A DNA stretch of 64,000 bases. Origin: Bacillota bacterium. GTDB lineage: Bacteria > Bacillota > Clostridia > Lachnospirales > Bianqueaceae. The stretch spans positions 1 through 64,000 of the forward strand of contig JAFRUE010000006.1 of the NCBI GenBank assembly GCA_017441925.1, given 5' to 3'. A program made the position numbers and the translations under genes. Position 1 is the stretch's first letter, and each line of letters starts with the position of its first letter. This document shows, piece after piece, positions 25,401 through 33,697 of the stretch. The notes below the pieces were generated by a model, which was given only the letters and a program-made list of their open reading frames with translations, was not told where the DNA came from and did no database searches.

Positions 25401-26309
25401 TTATCTGGCATCGTCGCGGGCTTTGGATTCCTTCTGCTTTTCCGTCATCCGATCCATATCCGCACTGATGCTGTTGGCAACGTCGCGCATTCTACCAAGT
25501 TCCGCTCTCACACTTTTGGAATCCAGCGCCTTGAAGCTCTCCGGCGGTTCAAATCTGAAATCCGATACATCGATACCGTTCCGCCTGCAGATCATATAAG
25601 CGATACAGAAAGCAGGGAAGGCGTGCTCCGCACGATGGTAAGAACCCTTCTCGACAACCGTGTCCATATGAGCATGGGCCAGTTCTTGTGCGATATCCTG
25701 AAAGAGCTCCTTTGCATCGTGCCCTCGCTCCACATAGATGATCCTGTCCTGCGGATCATAAACTGCTGCCATTCCTTCCGAAAAGTCTCTGTCATCCGCC
25801 AGCCGGATCTCACAGGGAGCGTTATAGATCAGCGTCTTCAGAAGCAGTCTCCCATCCCGATGGACCTCCGGCTGTGGTGCTTCTTTGGCGGAGGTCTGGG
25901 AAATGTCAAAGACACGCTTGGCGTTGTAGGATACGCCCACGCTGCCGTCCTCTCTGGTATATTCATTGCCGGGTTCCAGGATGATGATCCCGGTCTCGCC
26001 CTTCTGAATATAAGCTCCGCCATCCTTCCAGGTCTTATAATCTGCAATCCGGGTTGCCTCCGGCTTCTGTGCGGAAAGCAGGAGCACGTTTCCCACGGAA
26101 TAGCGGGGGAAACGGCTCTGCAGATCCAGATAGGTTTTGATCCTCTCTCCATCGGAAGGAAGCAGCTCCGCTGCCTGATCGATCATCAGATAGGCGGCTT
26201 CCCGCTCTGCCTTTTTCTGCTGGATCCATTCTTCCTTATCGAAGGGCTGCACACTGATCTCTTCCGGCTTTTTCTCCGCCTCTGCGAAGATGTCATCAAA
26301 TTCACTCAT
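25401..26309 (-). CDS. ArdC-like anti-restriction protein with altered metalloprotease motif
   Basis: The 302-residue protein has an ArdC-type single-strand DNA-binding N-terminal domain (SRFPRYSVGNVLLLSAQKPE, KTWKDGGAYIQKGETGI) and a zincin-like C-terminal domain. The expected HExxH reads QELAH at residues 208-212, so one zinc ligand is replaced. It may be catalytically dead or use another residue. ArdC proteins protect incoming single strands or block restriction. It lies between pcfB and the coupling protein genes; a second, intact ArdC is at 32620-33630. Confidence 0.82.
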   Translation of the reverse strand: MSEFDDIFAEAEKKPEEISVQPFDKEEWIQQKKAEREAAYLMIDQAAELLPSDGERIKTYLDLQSRFPRYSVGNVLLLSAQKPEATRIADYKTWKDGGAYIQKGETGIIILEPGNEYTREDGSVGVSYNAKRVFDISQTSAKEAPQPEVHRDGRLLLKTLIYNAPCEIRLADDRDFSEGMAAVYDPQDRIIYVERGHDAKELFQDIAQELAHAHMDTVVEKGSYHRAEHAFPAFCIAYMICRRNGIDVSDFRFEPPESFKALDSKSVRAELGRMRDVANSISADMDRMTEKQKESKARDDAR

Positions 26310-27097
26310 TACGATCTTTCCTCCTTTTTCGGTCTGTTACGTTTTCTCTTTGGCGGCCTATGCTCATTGGTCTGCTGCCGCTCCCTGGTCTTGGAATCGC
26401 CTGCCTTACTCTTCTGTTCCCGGCGGATCTCTTCCAGCTGCTTTTTCACAGACGGCCGGCGCTCAGGCTCCTCAGAAGCGTCCCTTGCGATAGGCGATTT
26501 CCTCTTTGAGGAAGGCTCGGACTGACGGGACCTGGCAGTCCGGCCCTCGGTGGGGTTTGTATTCTGAGTTTCCTCCCTGGTCGGGTTCTTTTTCAGCGCC
26601 TCATCCAGGAAGGCATCCACCTTTTCCTGATGCGTCATAGCGCGGTCCGGTGCTTCCGGCTGTTCGCCCTTACCGCGCTCTGCCCGGTTCCGCTCGATCT
26701 CTGCCTTTACAGAGCCCATGTCCACCGTTGCCAGCTTGAACCTTTCAAAGATACGGTTGATCTTACTGGCATCCTCCGCACGGACCATGATATCGGTCAG
26801 ACCGTCATCGGCGTCACGATCCTTCAGGACCGTATACAGTACGCCGTACTTCTTGGCCTCCGTACAGAACCGCTGAAGATCCGTGTCCTTTACGGCAAAT
26901 ACCTTCAGCTCCTTGCCGGAGCGCAGCATGTTGGTAAGGCGAATCTTGCCTCTGGTCTTGTGCTGATCCTTCAGCACCGCATACAGCAGAATCGCCAGCT
27001 GCTTGGCTCCGGTTCCTGCCAGCTTTACCGCCACCTCAGCGCCTTCCAGGCTCATTCTCACGACCTGTTCGGCCGCGTCCCCTGAATAACTGCTCAT
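26309..27097 (-). CDS. PcfB family conjugation protein
   Basis: About 262 residues from the ATG at 27097 (AAGGAGG 9 nt upstream). The N-terminal half (EQVVRMSLEGAEVAVKLAGT, AILLYAVLKDQHKTRGKIRL) is the DUF3801/PcfB domain, which in pCF10 helps bring relaxase to the coupling protein. The C-terminal third is highly charged and low in complexity (PPKRKRNRPKKEERS), probably a flexible nucleic-acid-binding tail. The start lies 62 nt inside the end of the relaxase gene. The stop overlaps the ArdC-like start by one base. Confidence 0.88.
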   Translation of the reverse strand: MSSYSGDAAEQVVRMSLEGAEVAVKLAGTGAKQLAILLYAVLKDQHKTRGKIRLTNMLRSGKELKVFAVKDTDLQRFCTEAKKYGVLYTVLKDRDADDGLTDIMVRAEDASKINRIFERFKLATVDMGSVKAEIERNRAERGKGEQPEAPDRAMTHQEKVDAFLDEALKKNPTREETQNTNPTEGRTARSRQSEPSSKRKSPIARDASEEPERRPSVKKQLEEIRREQKSKAGDSKTRERQQTNEHRPPKRKRNRPKKEERS

Positions 27098-28487
27098 GGG
27101 ATTGTTCCTCCTTTCCATTTCTCTCTATCTGTTCTTCGGGCAGTTTTCGGAGCTCTTCCGCCATCAGCGCGGATCGCTCCTCGATGCCGTCACAAAGCTT
27201 CAGATCCTTTCTGATTCTTGTCATCTCAGCCGTAGTCTCTGATATCTTCTCACTGATTCGTTCTGTCTCCTCGGGATCTCCGGCACGGACTGCTCTCCTG
27301 CGAGCATTTCTCAGCGCCCTTCTTTGCCTTTCAAGGCTCTGCAGGCTGTCCTGAGCCTCTTCCTGAAATGTGTGAAGATCCTCCAGTGTATCGATGTCAT
27401 GCTCTCCCAGAAACCTTGTCTGGGCATCCAGCCGTTCCAGATGGATCAGATCCTCACGCATAAAAAAAGACACCCGCTTTACGGATGCCGGATGCTTTTC
27501 AATGATATGAAGTTCAAAGCAGTATCGGATATACAGGGCATGCAGGCCGGTTGTTTTTGTTTGCGGCCGATTTTGCGTTCGATACGCTCGGACCGCTTCC
27601 TGTTCATCAGCAGGGAAGGGAAGCTGTCTCCGATAATTGTTTGCGATTCTCTGCCGGATCTGCTCCAGCGTGTACTCTTCGCCTCCCAGCTTATGAAACC
27701 GGAAAAAGCCTTTGGCTCCTGGAGGCTTTAGTGCCGGATACTTCAATGGCCTTCCGCTTTCGGTATAGAGCTTCATCTCATAACCCATCTGTTCCAGATT
27801 GTGGAAGAATTCCCGATCCGTCATGGAAGCTTTGATCGCGCGGTCGATGTCATCCCGGATCAGGCTCCGATTAGTCGGCTTACCGTTCTTTTCAGCCAGA
27901 TACTCGCCGTAGTTACGGCCCCGACCCAAAGGCTCCTCGATGACAGAGATCCGATACTCCAGACACAGCCGGTCAGACTCCCGCTTCATCGCCTGATAGT
28001 CTGCAGGGGAGTTAAAGAACTTATGTCCGTCGATCAGAGATACAGGATTAAGAACGAAATGATTATGATAATGATCGGTATTACAGTGGGTAGCAATCAC
28101 CACCTCATATTCATTTCCCCATAATCTCTCCGCCAGCTTAACGCCGATTTCGTGTGCCGTCTCCGCATTTACCTCGCCTTCGGGGAAGGATTGATATCCG
28201 TGATAGCAGACCCGTCCGGAGGTTTTGTCCATGCCTGTAATCTGTGACCAGAGACGTTTCGTTTCCATAAACTGCTGTGCTGCGTGCTCCTCTGTACAGT
28301 TCAGGCAGGTGACATACGCCCGTCGTTCCGTCTTCATCTCATCCGCCGCATACTCCACCACTCCATCGATGGCATGCAGCTGTGCCAGGTCATTATGAAC
28401 CGTTTCGACCGTCTTCTCCGGATTCCTTGCATAGTTGATGACCTTATCAACCCGGCCCTTGATCGGCCACATGGATGTGACTGCCAT
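27036..28487 (-). CDS. Relaxase, MobA/VirD2 (MOBP-like) family
   Basis: The 483-residue protein carries a candidate nicking tyrosine Y19 (KVINYARNPEKT) and the metal-binding histidine cluster H134, H139, H141, H143 (THCNTDHYHNHF). These nick one strand at oriT and stay attached to it during transfer. The C-terminal half is helical and charged. Its ATG shares a base with the mobC stop (TGATG). A hairpin-rich candidate oriT lies about 450 nt upstream. Confidence 0.94.
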   Translation of the reverse strand: MAVTSMWPIKGRVDKVINYARNPEKTVETVHNDLAQLHAIDGVVEYAADEMKTERRAYVTCLNCTEEHAAQQFMETKRLWSQITGMDKTSGRVCYHGYQSFPEGEVNAETAHEIGVKLAERLWGNEYEVVIATHCNTDHYHNHFVLNPVSLIDGHKFFNSPADYQAMKRESDRLCLEYRISVIEEPLGRGRNYGEYLAEKNGKPTNRSLIRDDIDRAIKASMTDREFFHNLEQMGYEMKLYTESGRPLKYPALKPPGAKGFFRFHKLGGEEYTLEQIRQRIANNYRRQLPFPADEQEAVRAYRTQNRPQTKTTGLHALYIRYCFELHIIEKHPASVKRVSFFMREDLIHLERLDAQTRFLGEHDIDTLEDLHTFQEEAQDSLQSLERQRRALRNARRRAVRAGDPEETERISEKISETTAEMTRIRKDLKLCDGIEERSALMAEELRKLPEEQIERNGKEEQSHEQLFRGRGRTGRENEPGRR

Positions 28488-28801
28488 CAGTATCCATAAG
28501 CACTGGAGATCTGCTTTTCGACAGTTCTCAGTTCATCCAATGCTTTCCTCAGATCCGGCACCTGCAGCAACCCTCCGGCATTGGCGATCTTCAGAATCTG
28601 ATCAATGTTATGACCGACTCTGCGAACCTCACGGATCAGTACCGGAACGTCCGCGCTGGGTGCTTCCACCACCTTCTGGCCTGCGACAGACATACGCACA
28701 AATGCTCCGGTAGTGAGCCCAGCTTTTCTTGCTTTCTTTGTCAGCTCATAATACTCGTCCTTAGTGAGTCTGACCTCGAATCTGCAGTTTCTTTTTGCCA
28801 T
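28487..28801 (-). CDS. mobC: MobC-like relaxosome accessory protein
   Basis: 104 residues from the ATG at 28801, which has AGAGGA upstream; longer frames read through the previous small gene. The N-terminus has a ribbon-helix-helix-like part (RFEVRLTKDEYYELTKKARK, TGAFVRMSV). The end has the MobC pattern IREVRRVGHNIDQILKIAN. It should bind oriT and help the relaxase nick. It is coupled to the relaxase gene downstream and to the DUF3789 gene upstream. Confidence 0.9.
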   Translation of the reverse strand: MAKRNCRFEVRLTKDEYYELTKKARKAGLTTGAFVRMSVAGQKVVEAPSADVPVLIREVRRVGHNIDQILKIANAGGLLQVPDLRKALDELRTVEKQISSAYGY

Positions 28802-28899
28802 TACGTTTCCTCTCTTTCCAAATGATTTGCTTTCAGGAGGCACATAAGGAAGATTCCCATCATGCCTCCGGTAAGCATTCCCGCAATAAAAATCAGCAC
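28801..28899 (-). CDS. DUF3789-type small membrane protein
   Basis: A 32-codon frame starts with GTG at 28897-28899, 9 nt after AAGGAG, and stops in TAATG overlap with mobC. The product is one membrane helix with a short tail (VLIFIAGMLTGGMMGIFLMC, then LLKANHLEREET). The pattern G-x-x-x-G-G-x-x-G-...-M-C-L-L is that of DUF3789 proteins found at this place in many clostridial ICEs. Function is unknown. Confidence 0.8.
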   Translation of the reverse strand: MLIFIAGMLTGGMMGIFLMCLLKANHLEREET

Positions 28900-28924
28900 A
28901 CTTCACCACTCCTTTCTCCGGGGT

Positions 28925-29030
28925 TTCAGGGGCGGCAGCCCATTGACAAGCTGTCCCGCTGTCGGGCAAATCCTATGATTTGTCCGTACAGGGACGTTGC
29001 TTGTTAAGACATCAGACCGCCCCGGTCTGC
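28925..29030. other. Candidate origin of transfer (oriT)
   Basis: About 105 nt upstream of mobC and relaxase hold a row of short inverted repeats: GACA-AGC-TGTC, CCCG-CTGT-CGGG (28955-28966), AAATC-CTAT-GATTT (28968-28981), GTCC-GTACAG-GGAC and CAGACC-GCCCC-GGTCTG (29013-29029). Such an array beside mobC is typical of oriT. The last hairpin could instead be part of a terminator for the DUF3846 gene. The nick site cannot be fixed by eye. Confidence 0.5.
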
Positions 29031-29034
29031 CTTT

Positions 29035-29463
29035 TTATCGTGTCCGATCCATACTCTTGGACGGTTCATAGGGAATGGCATGGATCTCTCCATTCACCTT
29101 CACATAGTGCTCCGGACACTCAAACATGTGGCCGTAACGGTCCAACTGTTCTGCATTCAGACTATCGAAATTCTCCCCTCTGCAGTCACAGATGAAAAAC
29201 GGGCCGAAGATAATATCCTGGATTTTCTGGTCATCTCCGTAGACCGCTCTGCAGGGTCTCATGCCGTTGAACTTACCTTCATCATTGCATACGATGCAGA
29301 CCTCTTCCTCAAAGGGGTAATAAGTCTCGATGAACCCTCCTCCGACTGCCCGCTGGAGATCCGAAAGCTCTGTTCCGATCTCTGCGATCCGTGCCTTACG
29401 GCCAGGCTCACAATAGATGACTTTGATCCTCTGCTCCTCGCTATTTCGAACTTCCTCATTCAT
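29035..29463 (-). CDS. DUF3846 domain-containing protein
   Basis: 142 residues from the ATG at 29463 (AAGGAG 7 nt upstream). The core (RIKVIYCEPGRKARIAEIGT, LSDLQRAVGGGFIETYYPF, VCIVCNDEGKFNGMRPCRAV) is that of DUF3846, a small domain common in mobile elements of Firmicutes. No enzyme activity is known. It lies between the Toprim gene and the candidate oriT on the same strand. Confidence 0.85.
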   Translation of the reverse strand: MNEEVRNSEEQRIKVIYCEPGRKARIAEIGTELSDLQRAVGGGFIETYYPFEEEVCIVCNDEGKFNGMRPCRAVYGDDQKIQDIIFGPFFICDCRGENFDSLNAEQLDRYGHMFECPEHYVKVNGEIHAIPYEPSKSMDRTR

Positions 29464-29542
29464 GCTTTTGCTCCTTTCTCGCCGATATAACACGGCGTTA
29501 TATGATCTGTCGATTTCACACTCCATCGTCTTCAGGTTGATA

Positions 29543-30490
29543 TCATCGAGTCCATTCAGGATGAAAAGATGAAAGCTCCTTTAAACCAAGCCTCATCATC
29601 AGCTGATCGTTGACATCCTTCCCGCACTCAGGAGGCTCATCCAAAACCTTGTATTTTCCCTCCAGGCATTTTATGATTCCTTCCGAAGCTCCGCGTCCGA
29701 CTTCATCGTTGTCCAGGTGAAGATGGACAGTTTGGATCTCCGGATGCTGCTTCAGGAAATGCTCCAGGGCAACCGGCAGAACCTCCTGCCGTTTCATCTG
29801 AAAGACTCCTGCCAGGGAAAGAAGGGCCTCTTTCTGCCAGTCATGTCCCTTCTTATGAAGCAGTGTTGCATGGCTTAACAGGTCGATCGCTGCCTCAAAG
29901 AGATGAACCTCACTTTGTGCCTCGTTTACGATCTGAAAAGAATAGTGCTTGTCGCTTCCGGTGGCTTCACCTTTGTAGTTCCCGATCGTCCCCCGCAAAG
30001 CTGCATAGGCAGGATGCCCTCGCTCGTCGTATCCGACAAAGACCGCGTTGTGATAGTCTCTGGACTCATACAGCAGCTTATGATCCAGACAATACTGAAT
30101 GACTGCCGGATGGATCCCGCGCCCCCGCAGATAACGGATCACCTGTTCCGCATTGGAGTTTCGTTCCGGAAGCAGCAGTCTCTTCTGTTCCGTTTTCTTC
30201 TCCGTATATGAAACAGGCGGCGAAAGCTCCACTCTTCCGAGTATTGCCTCCACCGCCTGGGGTAAAGGGATTTCCTTGACTTTGATCAGATAGTCAAGGG
30301 CTGACACGCCGCCGAAGCCTCTGGAGAACCAGTACCATTTCCCGTTGCTGATCTTCAGGGAATCATGCTCTCTGGTACAATAGTTCTGCCCGGAGATGTG
30401 GACCAGTTCCGAGGGATCGTTGGCTCTAAGATAGCTCAGCAGATCCATCTGTCTTGCTTCCCGGATCTGTTCCTCCGATACATAAGCCAT
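29543..30490 (-). CDS. DUF3991/Toprim domain protein (primase-like)
   Basis: 315 residues from the ATG at 30490. The N-terminal part has a CHC2-like region (EHDSLKISNGKWYWFSRGFG, SALDYLIKV), then DUF3991 (YLRGRGIHPAVIQYCLDHKL), then a Toprim-like domain with FEAAIDLLSH and acidic HLHLDNDEVGRGA. Proteins of this kind in ICEs are thought to help prime or process element DNA after transfer. The gene starts 4 nt after the RadC stop. Confidence 0.88.
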   Translation of the reverse strand: MAYVSEEQIREARQMDLLSYLRANDPSELVHISGQNYCTREHDSLKISNGKWYWFSRGFGGVSALDYLIKVKEIPLPQAVEAILGRVELSPPVSYTEKKTEQKRLLLPERNSNAEQVIRYLRGRGIHPAVIQYCLDHKLLYESRDYHNAVFVGYDERGHPAYAALRGTIGNYKGEATGSDKHYSFQIVNEAQSEVHLFEAAIDLLSHATLLHKKGHDWQKEALLSLAGVFQMKRQEVLPVALEHFLKQHPEIQTVHLHLDNDEVGRGASEGIIKCLEGKYKVLDEPPECGKDVNDQLMMRLGLKELSSFHPEWTR

Positions 30491-30494
30491 GTTC

Positions 30495-31025
30495 TTACCT
30501 CGCATCATCTCTGTTGCGTGCTTTTTTCTGCATGCCTGCGAAAGAAAGGTCCTCAATGTTGATGGTGTAGTCCATTTCCAATACCGGAAATTCACAGTGT
30601 TCCCGCAGTGAATAGAACCTATCATCTGGTCCGAGAATGATGTGATCCAGCACATTGATATCCATCAGCTTATATGCCTTGATCAGTTTATCCGTACAGC
30701 GAATATCTTCTCTCGAAGGTCTTAGATTCCCTGAAGGATGATTATGAAACAGCAGGATTGCCGCAGCGTTCGACAGGATGGACGCCTTGAGAGCTTCTCT
30801 CGGGCATGCAAGGGAAGCATTGATTGTTCCCATGCTCATGATGTTCATATTAATGGGTTTGCCGTCAGTTCTGAGATTCACGATCGCCATCACTTCCCGA
30901 TCGAAGTCTCCCAGGTAGTCGTTCAGAATCTCAATCGCACTCTCCGGTCCGGTAATCGGGTTCTGCGACAAAAGCGGTGGTTCTTTCACCATGCGGATTG
31001 AGACCCGGTCCATCTCATAATTCAT
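30495..31025 (-). CDS. RadC/JAB domain protein
   Basis: 176 residues from the ATG at 31025 (GAGG upstream). The JAMM metal site HNHPSGNLRPSREDI is intact (H94, H96, S98, D107). The N-terminal helix-hairpin-helix part of chromosomal RadC is absent. Short RadC proteins like this are common in ICEs and phages, where their function is still unclear. It overlaps the end of a 39-codon gene. Confidence 0.9.
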   Translation of the reverse strand: MNYEMDRVSIRMVKEPPLLSQNPITGPESAIEILNDYLGDFDREVMAIVNLRTDGKPINMNIMSMGTINASLACPREALKASILSNAAAILLFHNHPSGNLRPSREDIRCTDKLIKAYKLMDINVLDHIILGPDDRFYSLREHCEFPVLEMDYTINIEDLSFAGMQKKARNRDDAR

Positions 31026-31134
31026 CTTCCTCACCGCCTTCCGTTTTCTCTTCCAGTTCAACAATATGGATCTCTCCGTCCTGCAGATCCTCTAGCATCC
31101 TGGTGAACTGCTCCCTTGCTTTGTCTTCTGACAT
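31015..31134 (-). CDS. Small acidic protein upstream of radC
   Basis: A 39-codon frame begins at the ATG at 31132-31134 with an ideal AAGGAGG before it. The product (MSEDKAREQFTRMLEDLQDG, then EIHIVELEEKTEGGEEDEL) is strongly acidic. Its last 11 bases overlap the radC start, which suggests coupled translation. No family is recognised. Confidence 0.65.
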   Translation of the reverse strand: MSEDKAREQFTRMLEDLQDGEIHIVELEEKTEGGEEDEL

Positions 31135-31204
31135 TTTGCTCCTCCTTTCCAAATGAAAAAAGCCGCAGAGTTTTGGCTCTACGGCAGTAAATATATTTGT
31201 TCAG

Positions 31205-31360
31205 TTATTTTGTGAGCTTGATAATTAGCTCATTGATATCTTCCGTGGGTAGGCCATCTCTGGCAGCCCGGTTGCGAAAATGAATCATTGCAGCGATCAG
31301 AAGTCTTGCTTCTCCCTGCGTCATCTCAAGTCTGTATCTCTCTGGTTTCTTTCGGAACAT
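31205..31360 (-). CDS. Small conserved ICE protein of 51 residues
   Basis: The frame from the ATG at 31358-31360 encodes MFRKKPERYRLEMTQGEARL, then LIAAMIHFRNRAARDGLPTE and a helical end. Two helices with a basic start are predicted. Similar short proteins are frequent in Lachnospiraceae ICEs at this place. Its ribosome site lies inside the 3' arm of the hairpin at 31367-31403. Confidence 0.65.
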   Translation of the reverse strand: MFRKKPERYRLEMTQGEARLLIAAMIHFRNRAARDGLPTEDINELIIKLTK

Positions 31361-31403
31361 AAAAATCACCTGACCTTTCTGGGTACAGAATACAGGTCAG
31401 GTG
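31361..31403 (-). terminator. Hairpin ending the kinase-like gene and covering the next gene's ribosome site
   Basis: On the minus strand CACCTGACCT (31394-31403) pairs perfectly with AGGTCAGGTG (31367-31376), followed by ATTTTT. It lies 58 nt after the kinase-like gene. The 3' arm holds the AGGTG ribosome site of the 51-residue gene, so read-through transcripts would have that site hidden. Confidence 0.7.
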
Positions 31404-31461
31404 GTTTGTGCGCAAATGTGCGAATATGGAGATCTCTACAGTCGGCAAAATGCTCACTGGT

Positions 31462-32499
31462 TTATACTGGCATTGGCAAAAGGAACGATTCCCTTTTGTA
31501 GATTTCATTCATCCATTGATGCACCGCATCGACATCGTCAGTCTCGATGGCATGAGATAGGCTGTTCTCACTCCATTTTACATCAAAGAGCCAAAATGCT
31601 GACACCAAAGCATACAGGTATGGAAAGACTGCTCTTTCCTCCTTTGAAAAAGGCCGAATCTGTTGATAGCCTTCCAAGAACGCAGACAAGACGGCCTCCT
31701 CATGCTGGCCCGCCAACTCTTCTGAATAATCCATTAGCCGCGCTTCAAAAACAGCTTGCATGATGGCATCGAAAAACAACTGATTGTCACCGCAACGATT
31801 GAAATCAAAGATCCCAAGCGTTCCGTCTTGAGTTCGGTACAGATTGCAATCGCTGATATCCCCCTGAACAGCATATCGAGGTTCCTTTCCAATGGGCTGG
31901 ATCTTCGATACGAGCCATTCATATTTTTGAACAATGGAATGATATAGTTCACTGTCGATTGCATCCAGTTCAGACTTGTATTTATTGAATTCATCAAAGC
32001 TGAAAAGGTCATTCTGATCCAACGGATCAAATAGTACTTTACTATACACATGAAAGTCTGCTTCTTCAGCTATATTATGCATCCTTGCAAGCAACTGTCC
32101 AGTTTCACTTGCTGTCTTAAGATCAACAGCTTTGATCTCTCCATCCTCAAAGTCTTCGACCATTACAGTTACATCATATCCATTTATGGTATAACAACGG
32201 GCAAAAACTCCTTCGGATGCGTAGACTTTAGGCGTCACAATACCATGCTCATACAACAGCGCAGCAAAACGGCTCTGAGCTTCCATGGTTTCTTGTGTAA
32301 CATCCTCTTCATTTTTAAAACGAAGAACCAGCGGCATACCACCATTAAGATTAAGCTTCACGATTAGACGCACCTGTCTTGACTCCGGTTCTTCCTCTTC
32401 GTAATGGTATCTCTCCAATTCCTCAACAGTGAAATTCTCCGCCTGTATCTTATAATCACTCAAAATCATGTGAATATCTTTATCTGTTATTGTGAACAT
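31462..32499 (-). CDS. Aminoglycoside/choline-type phosphotransferase-like protein (cargo)
   Basis: 345 residues from the ATG at 32499 (GGGAGG upstream). The fold signs of the APH/choline kinase family are present: an N-lobe with a lysine strand (LVLRFKNEED) and the catalytic region QGDISDCNLY...GIFDFNRCG. The usual HGD is QGD, and the metal-binding DFD-type motif is DFN. The catalytic Asp remains. It may phosphorylate a small molecule, perhaps an antibiotic, or be a divergent non-resistance kinase. It is AT-richer than its neighbours and interrupts the small ICE genes, so it looks like acquired cargo. Confidence 0.7.
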   Translation of the reverse strand: MFTITDKDIHMILSDYKIQAENFTVEELERYHYEEEEPESRQVRLIVKLNLNGGMPLVLRFKNEEDVTQETMEAQSRFAALLYEHGIVTPKVYASEGVFARCYTINGYDVTVMVEDFEDGEIKAVDLKTASETGQLLARMHNIAEEADFHVYSKVLFDPLDQNDLFSFDEFNKYKSELDAIDSELYHSIVQKYEWLVSKIQPIGKEPRYAVQGDISDCNLYRTQDGTLGIFDFNRCGDNQLFFDAIMQAVFEARLMDYSEELAGQHEEAVLSAFLEGYQQIRPFSKEERAVFPYLYALVSAFWLFDVKWSENSLSHAIETDDVDAVHQWMNEIYKRESFLLPMPV

Positions 32500-32619
32500 A
32501 ATAGCCTCCCAAATACCTGTTTGCACCCGCACATTTACTTCAGCTTTCTGTTTGGTTTCAATGATATTATACCTGATCAACCTGTTCCAATCTACCGCCG
32601 AAATGTTAACAATGCACTC

Positions 32620-33630
32620 TCAACGTTCCTTTTCACGCTCTTTCTGCCTGACCTCCATCACAGAACTTTTGGCTAGCTCATACTCTTTGTCTGTAATCAG
32701 TCCGGCTTTCCAGTCCATATAGTTTGCCGCTGCTTGAGCATCCTTGATAGCTTTGATTAACGTCTCCGGCTTCTCACGGATCGCCTGGATCCAGGACTGG
32801 ACATAGGCTTTATGGTTATCGATATGGTTGGCACTGGCTTCCGCGTGCAGGTCGAATCCCATAAAACAGGAGCACATCTCTGCCACCAGCTCTTCATAAG
32901 CGTATTGACTGGTACCAAAGAAACCGCTCATCGGCCGGTTCAGCCGGCTTGGATGTCCGGTGGAATGGGACAGCTCATGCAGCGCCGTTGCGTTGAAAGC
33001 ATACTCATTCTCAAAAGAGCTCGGTGTTGGCAAATGAATCTGATCCTGATGGGGTGAATAGTATGCCTGATCTCCACCATCCAGAAGAATCTGTACTCCC
33101 ATTCCTTCAGACAGCTTCTGTACCATCTCATCCATATGGATATTTGTGTTTTCCGGTTCCTGACTGATCTCCGGCATGCCCTCCACATTGCAGGCATTGA
33201 ACACTGCTGTATAACGGGTAGAAAGCTTAAACTCGTCTTCCCGGCGGCCGCTTTGTATTTCCTGTTTATACTGATCCCAGGTCAGTGCCTTCTTATCCTT
33301 CAGGTCAAAGGGATACCAATATTCCACGTAAGTCGCTTTGGAGCCTGCTTTCAGATGCCACTTCTCCTTCGGATGATATTTGGAATCCTTATCCATGATC
33401 TGGACCATCGTCACCCAGCGTGGGTCTGAATAACCCTTCATCATGGCGACCAGGCTCAGCCAGAAGGCATTGCTGCCGCGATAGCAGGCCTTAGTGATCC
33501 CATTGTGCGGAGCACTGCCTCCGGTCCCTGTCCATTCTTTTCGCCACTCAAGGCCTTTTTCCTCTAAAACATGGGCAAAAGCTTCCGCCATTTCCTGGCG
33601 GTACTCATCCTTGTTCTTCGGTCTGCTCAT
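32620..33630 (-). CDS. ardC: ArdC family anti-restriction protein
   Basis: The 336-residue protein has the ArdC N-terminal single-strand DNA-binding domain (PHNGITKACYRGSNAFWLSL, WVTMVQIMDKD) and a C-terminal metallopeptidase domain with intact HELSH at residues 218-222. ArdC proteins coat or protect incoming single-stranded element DNA and can block type I and II restriction in the recipient. The gene lies in a run of tightly coupled leftward genes (33-35 kb). The host here has a type I system next door at 1-3 kb. Confidence 0.92.
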   Translation of the reverse strand: MSRPKNKDEYRQEMAEAFAHVLEEKGLEWRKEWTGTGGSAPHNGITKACYRGSNAFWLSLVAMMKGYSDPRWVTMVQIMDKDSKYHPKEKWHLKAGSKATYVEYWYPFDLKDKKALTWDQYKQEIQSGRREDEFKLSTRYTAVFNACNVEGMPEISQEPENTNIHMDEMVQKLSEGMGVQILLDGGDQAYYSPHQDQIHLPTPSSFENEYAFNATALHELSHSTGHPSRLNRPMSGFFGTSQYAYEELVAEMCSCFMGFDLHAEASANHIDNHKAYVQSWIQAIREKPETLIKAIKDAQAAANYMDWKAGLITDKEYELAKSSVMEVRQKEREKER

Positions 33631-33697
33631 CGGCGATCGCCTCCCATTCCTCCGGTGTCAATGTCTCGTCATCGATAAAAATGATCTCCTTCTTCAT
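33605..33697 (-). CDS. Small acidic protein of 30 residues
   Basis: The ATG at 33695-33697 has AAAGGAG 6 nt upstream. The product reads MKKEIIFIDDETLTPEEWEA then IADEQTEEQG. It overlaps the previous gene's stop by 4 nt and runs 26 nt into the start of ardC. No family is recognised, but the packing supports a real gene. Confidence 0.6.
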   Translation of the reverse strand: MKKEIIFIDDETLTPEEWEAIADEQTEEQG

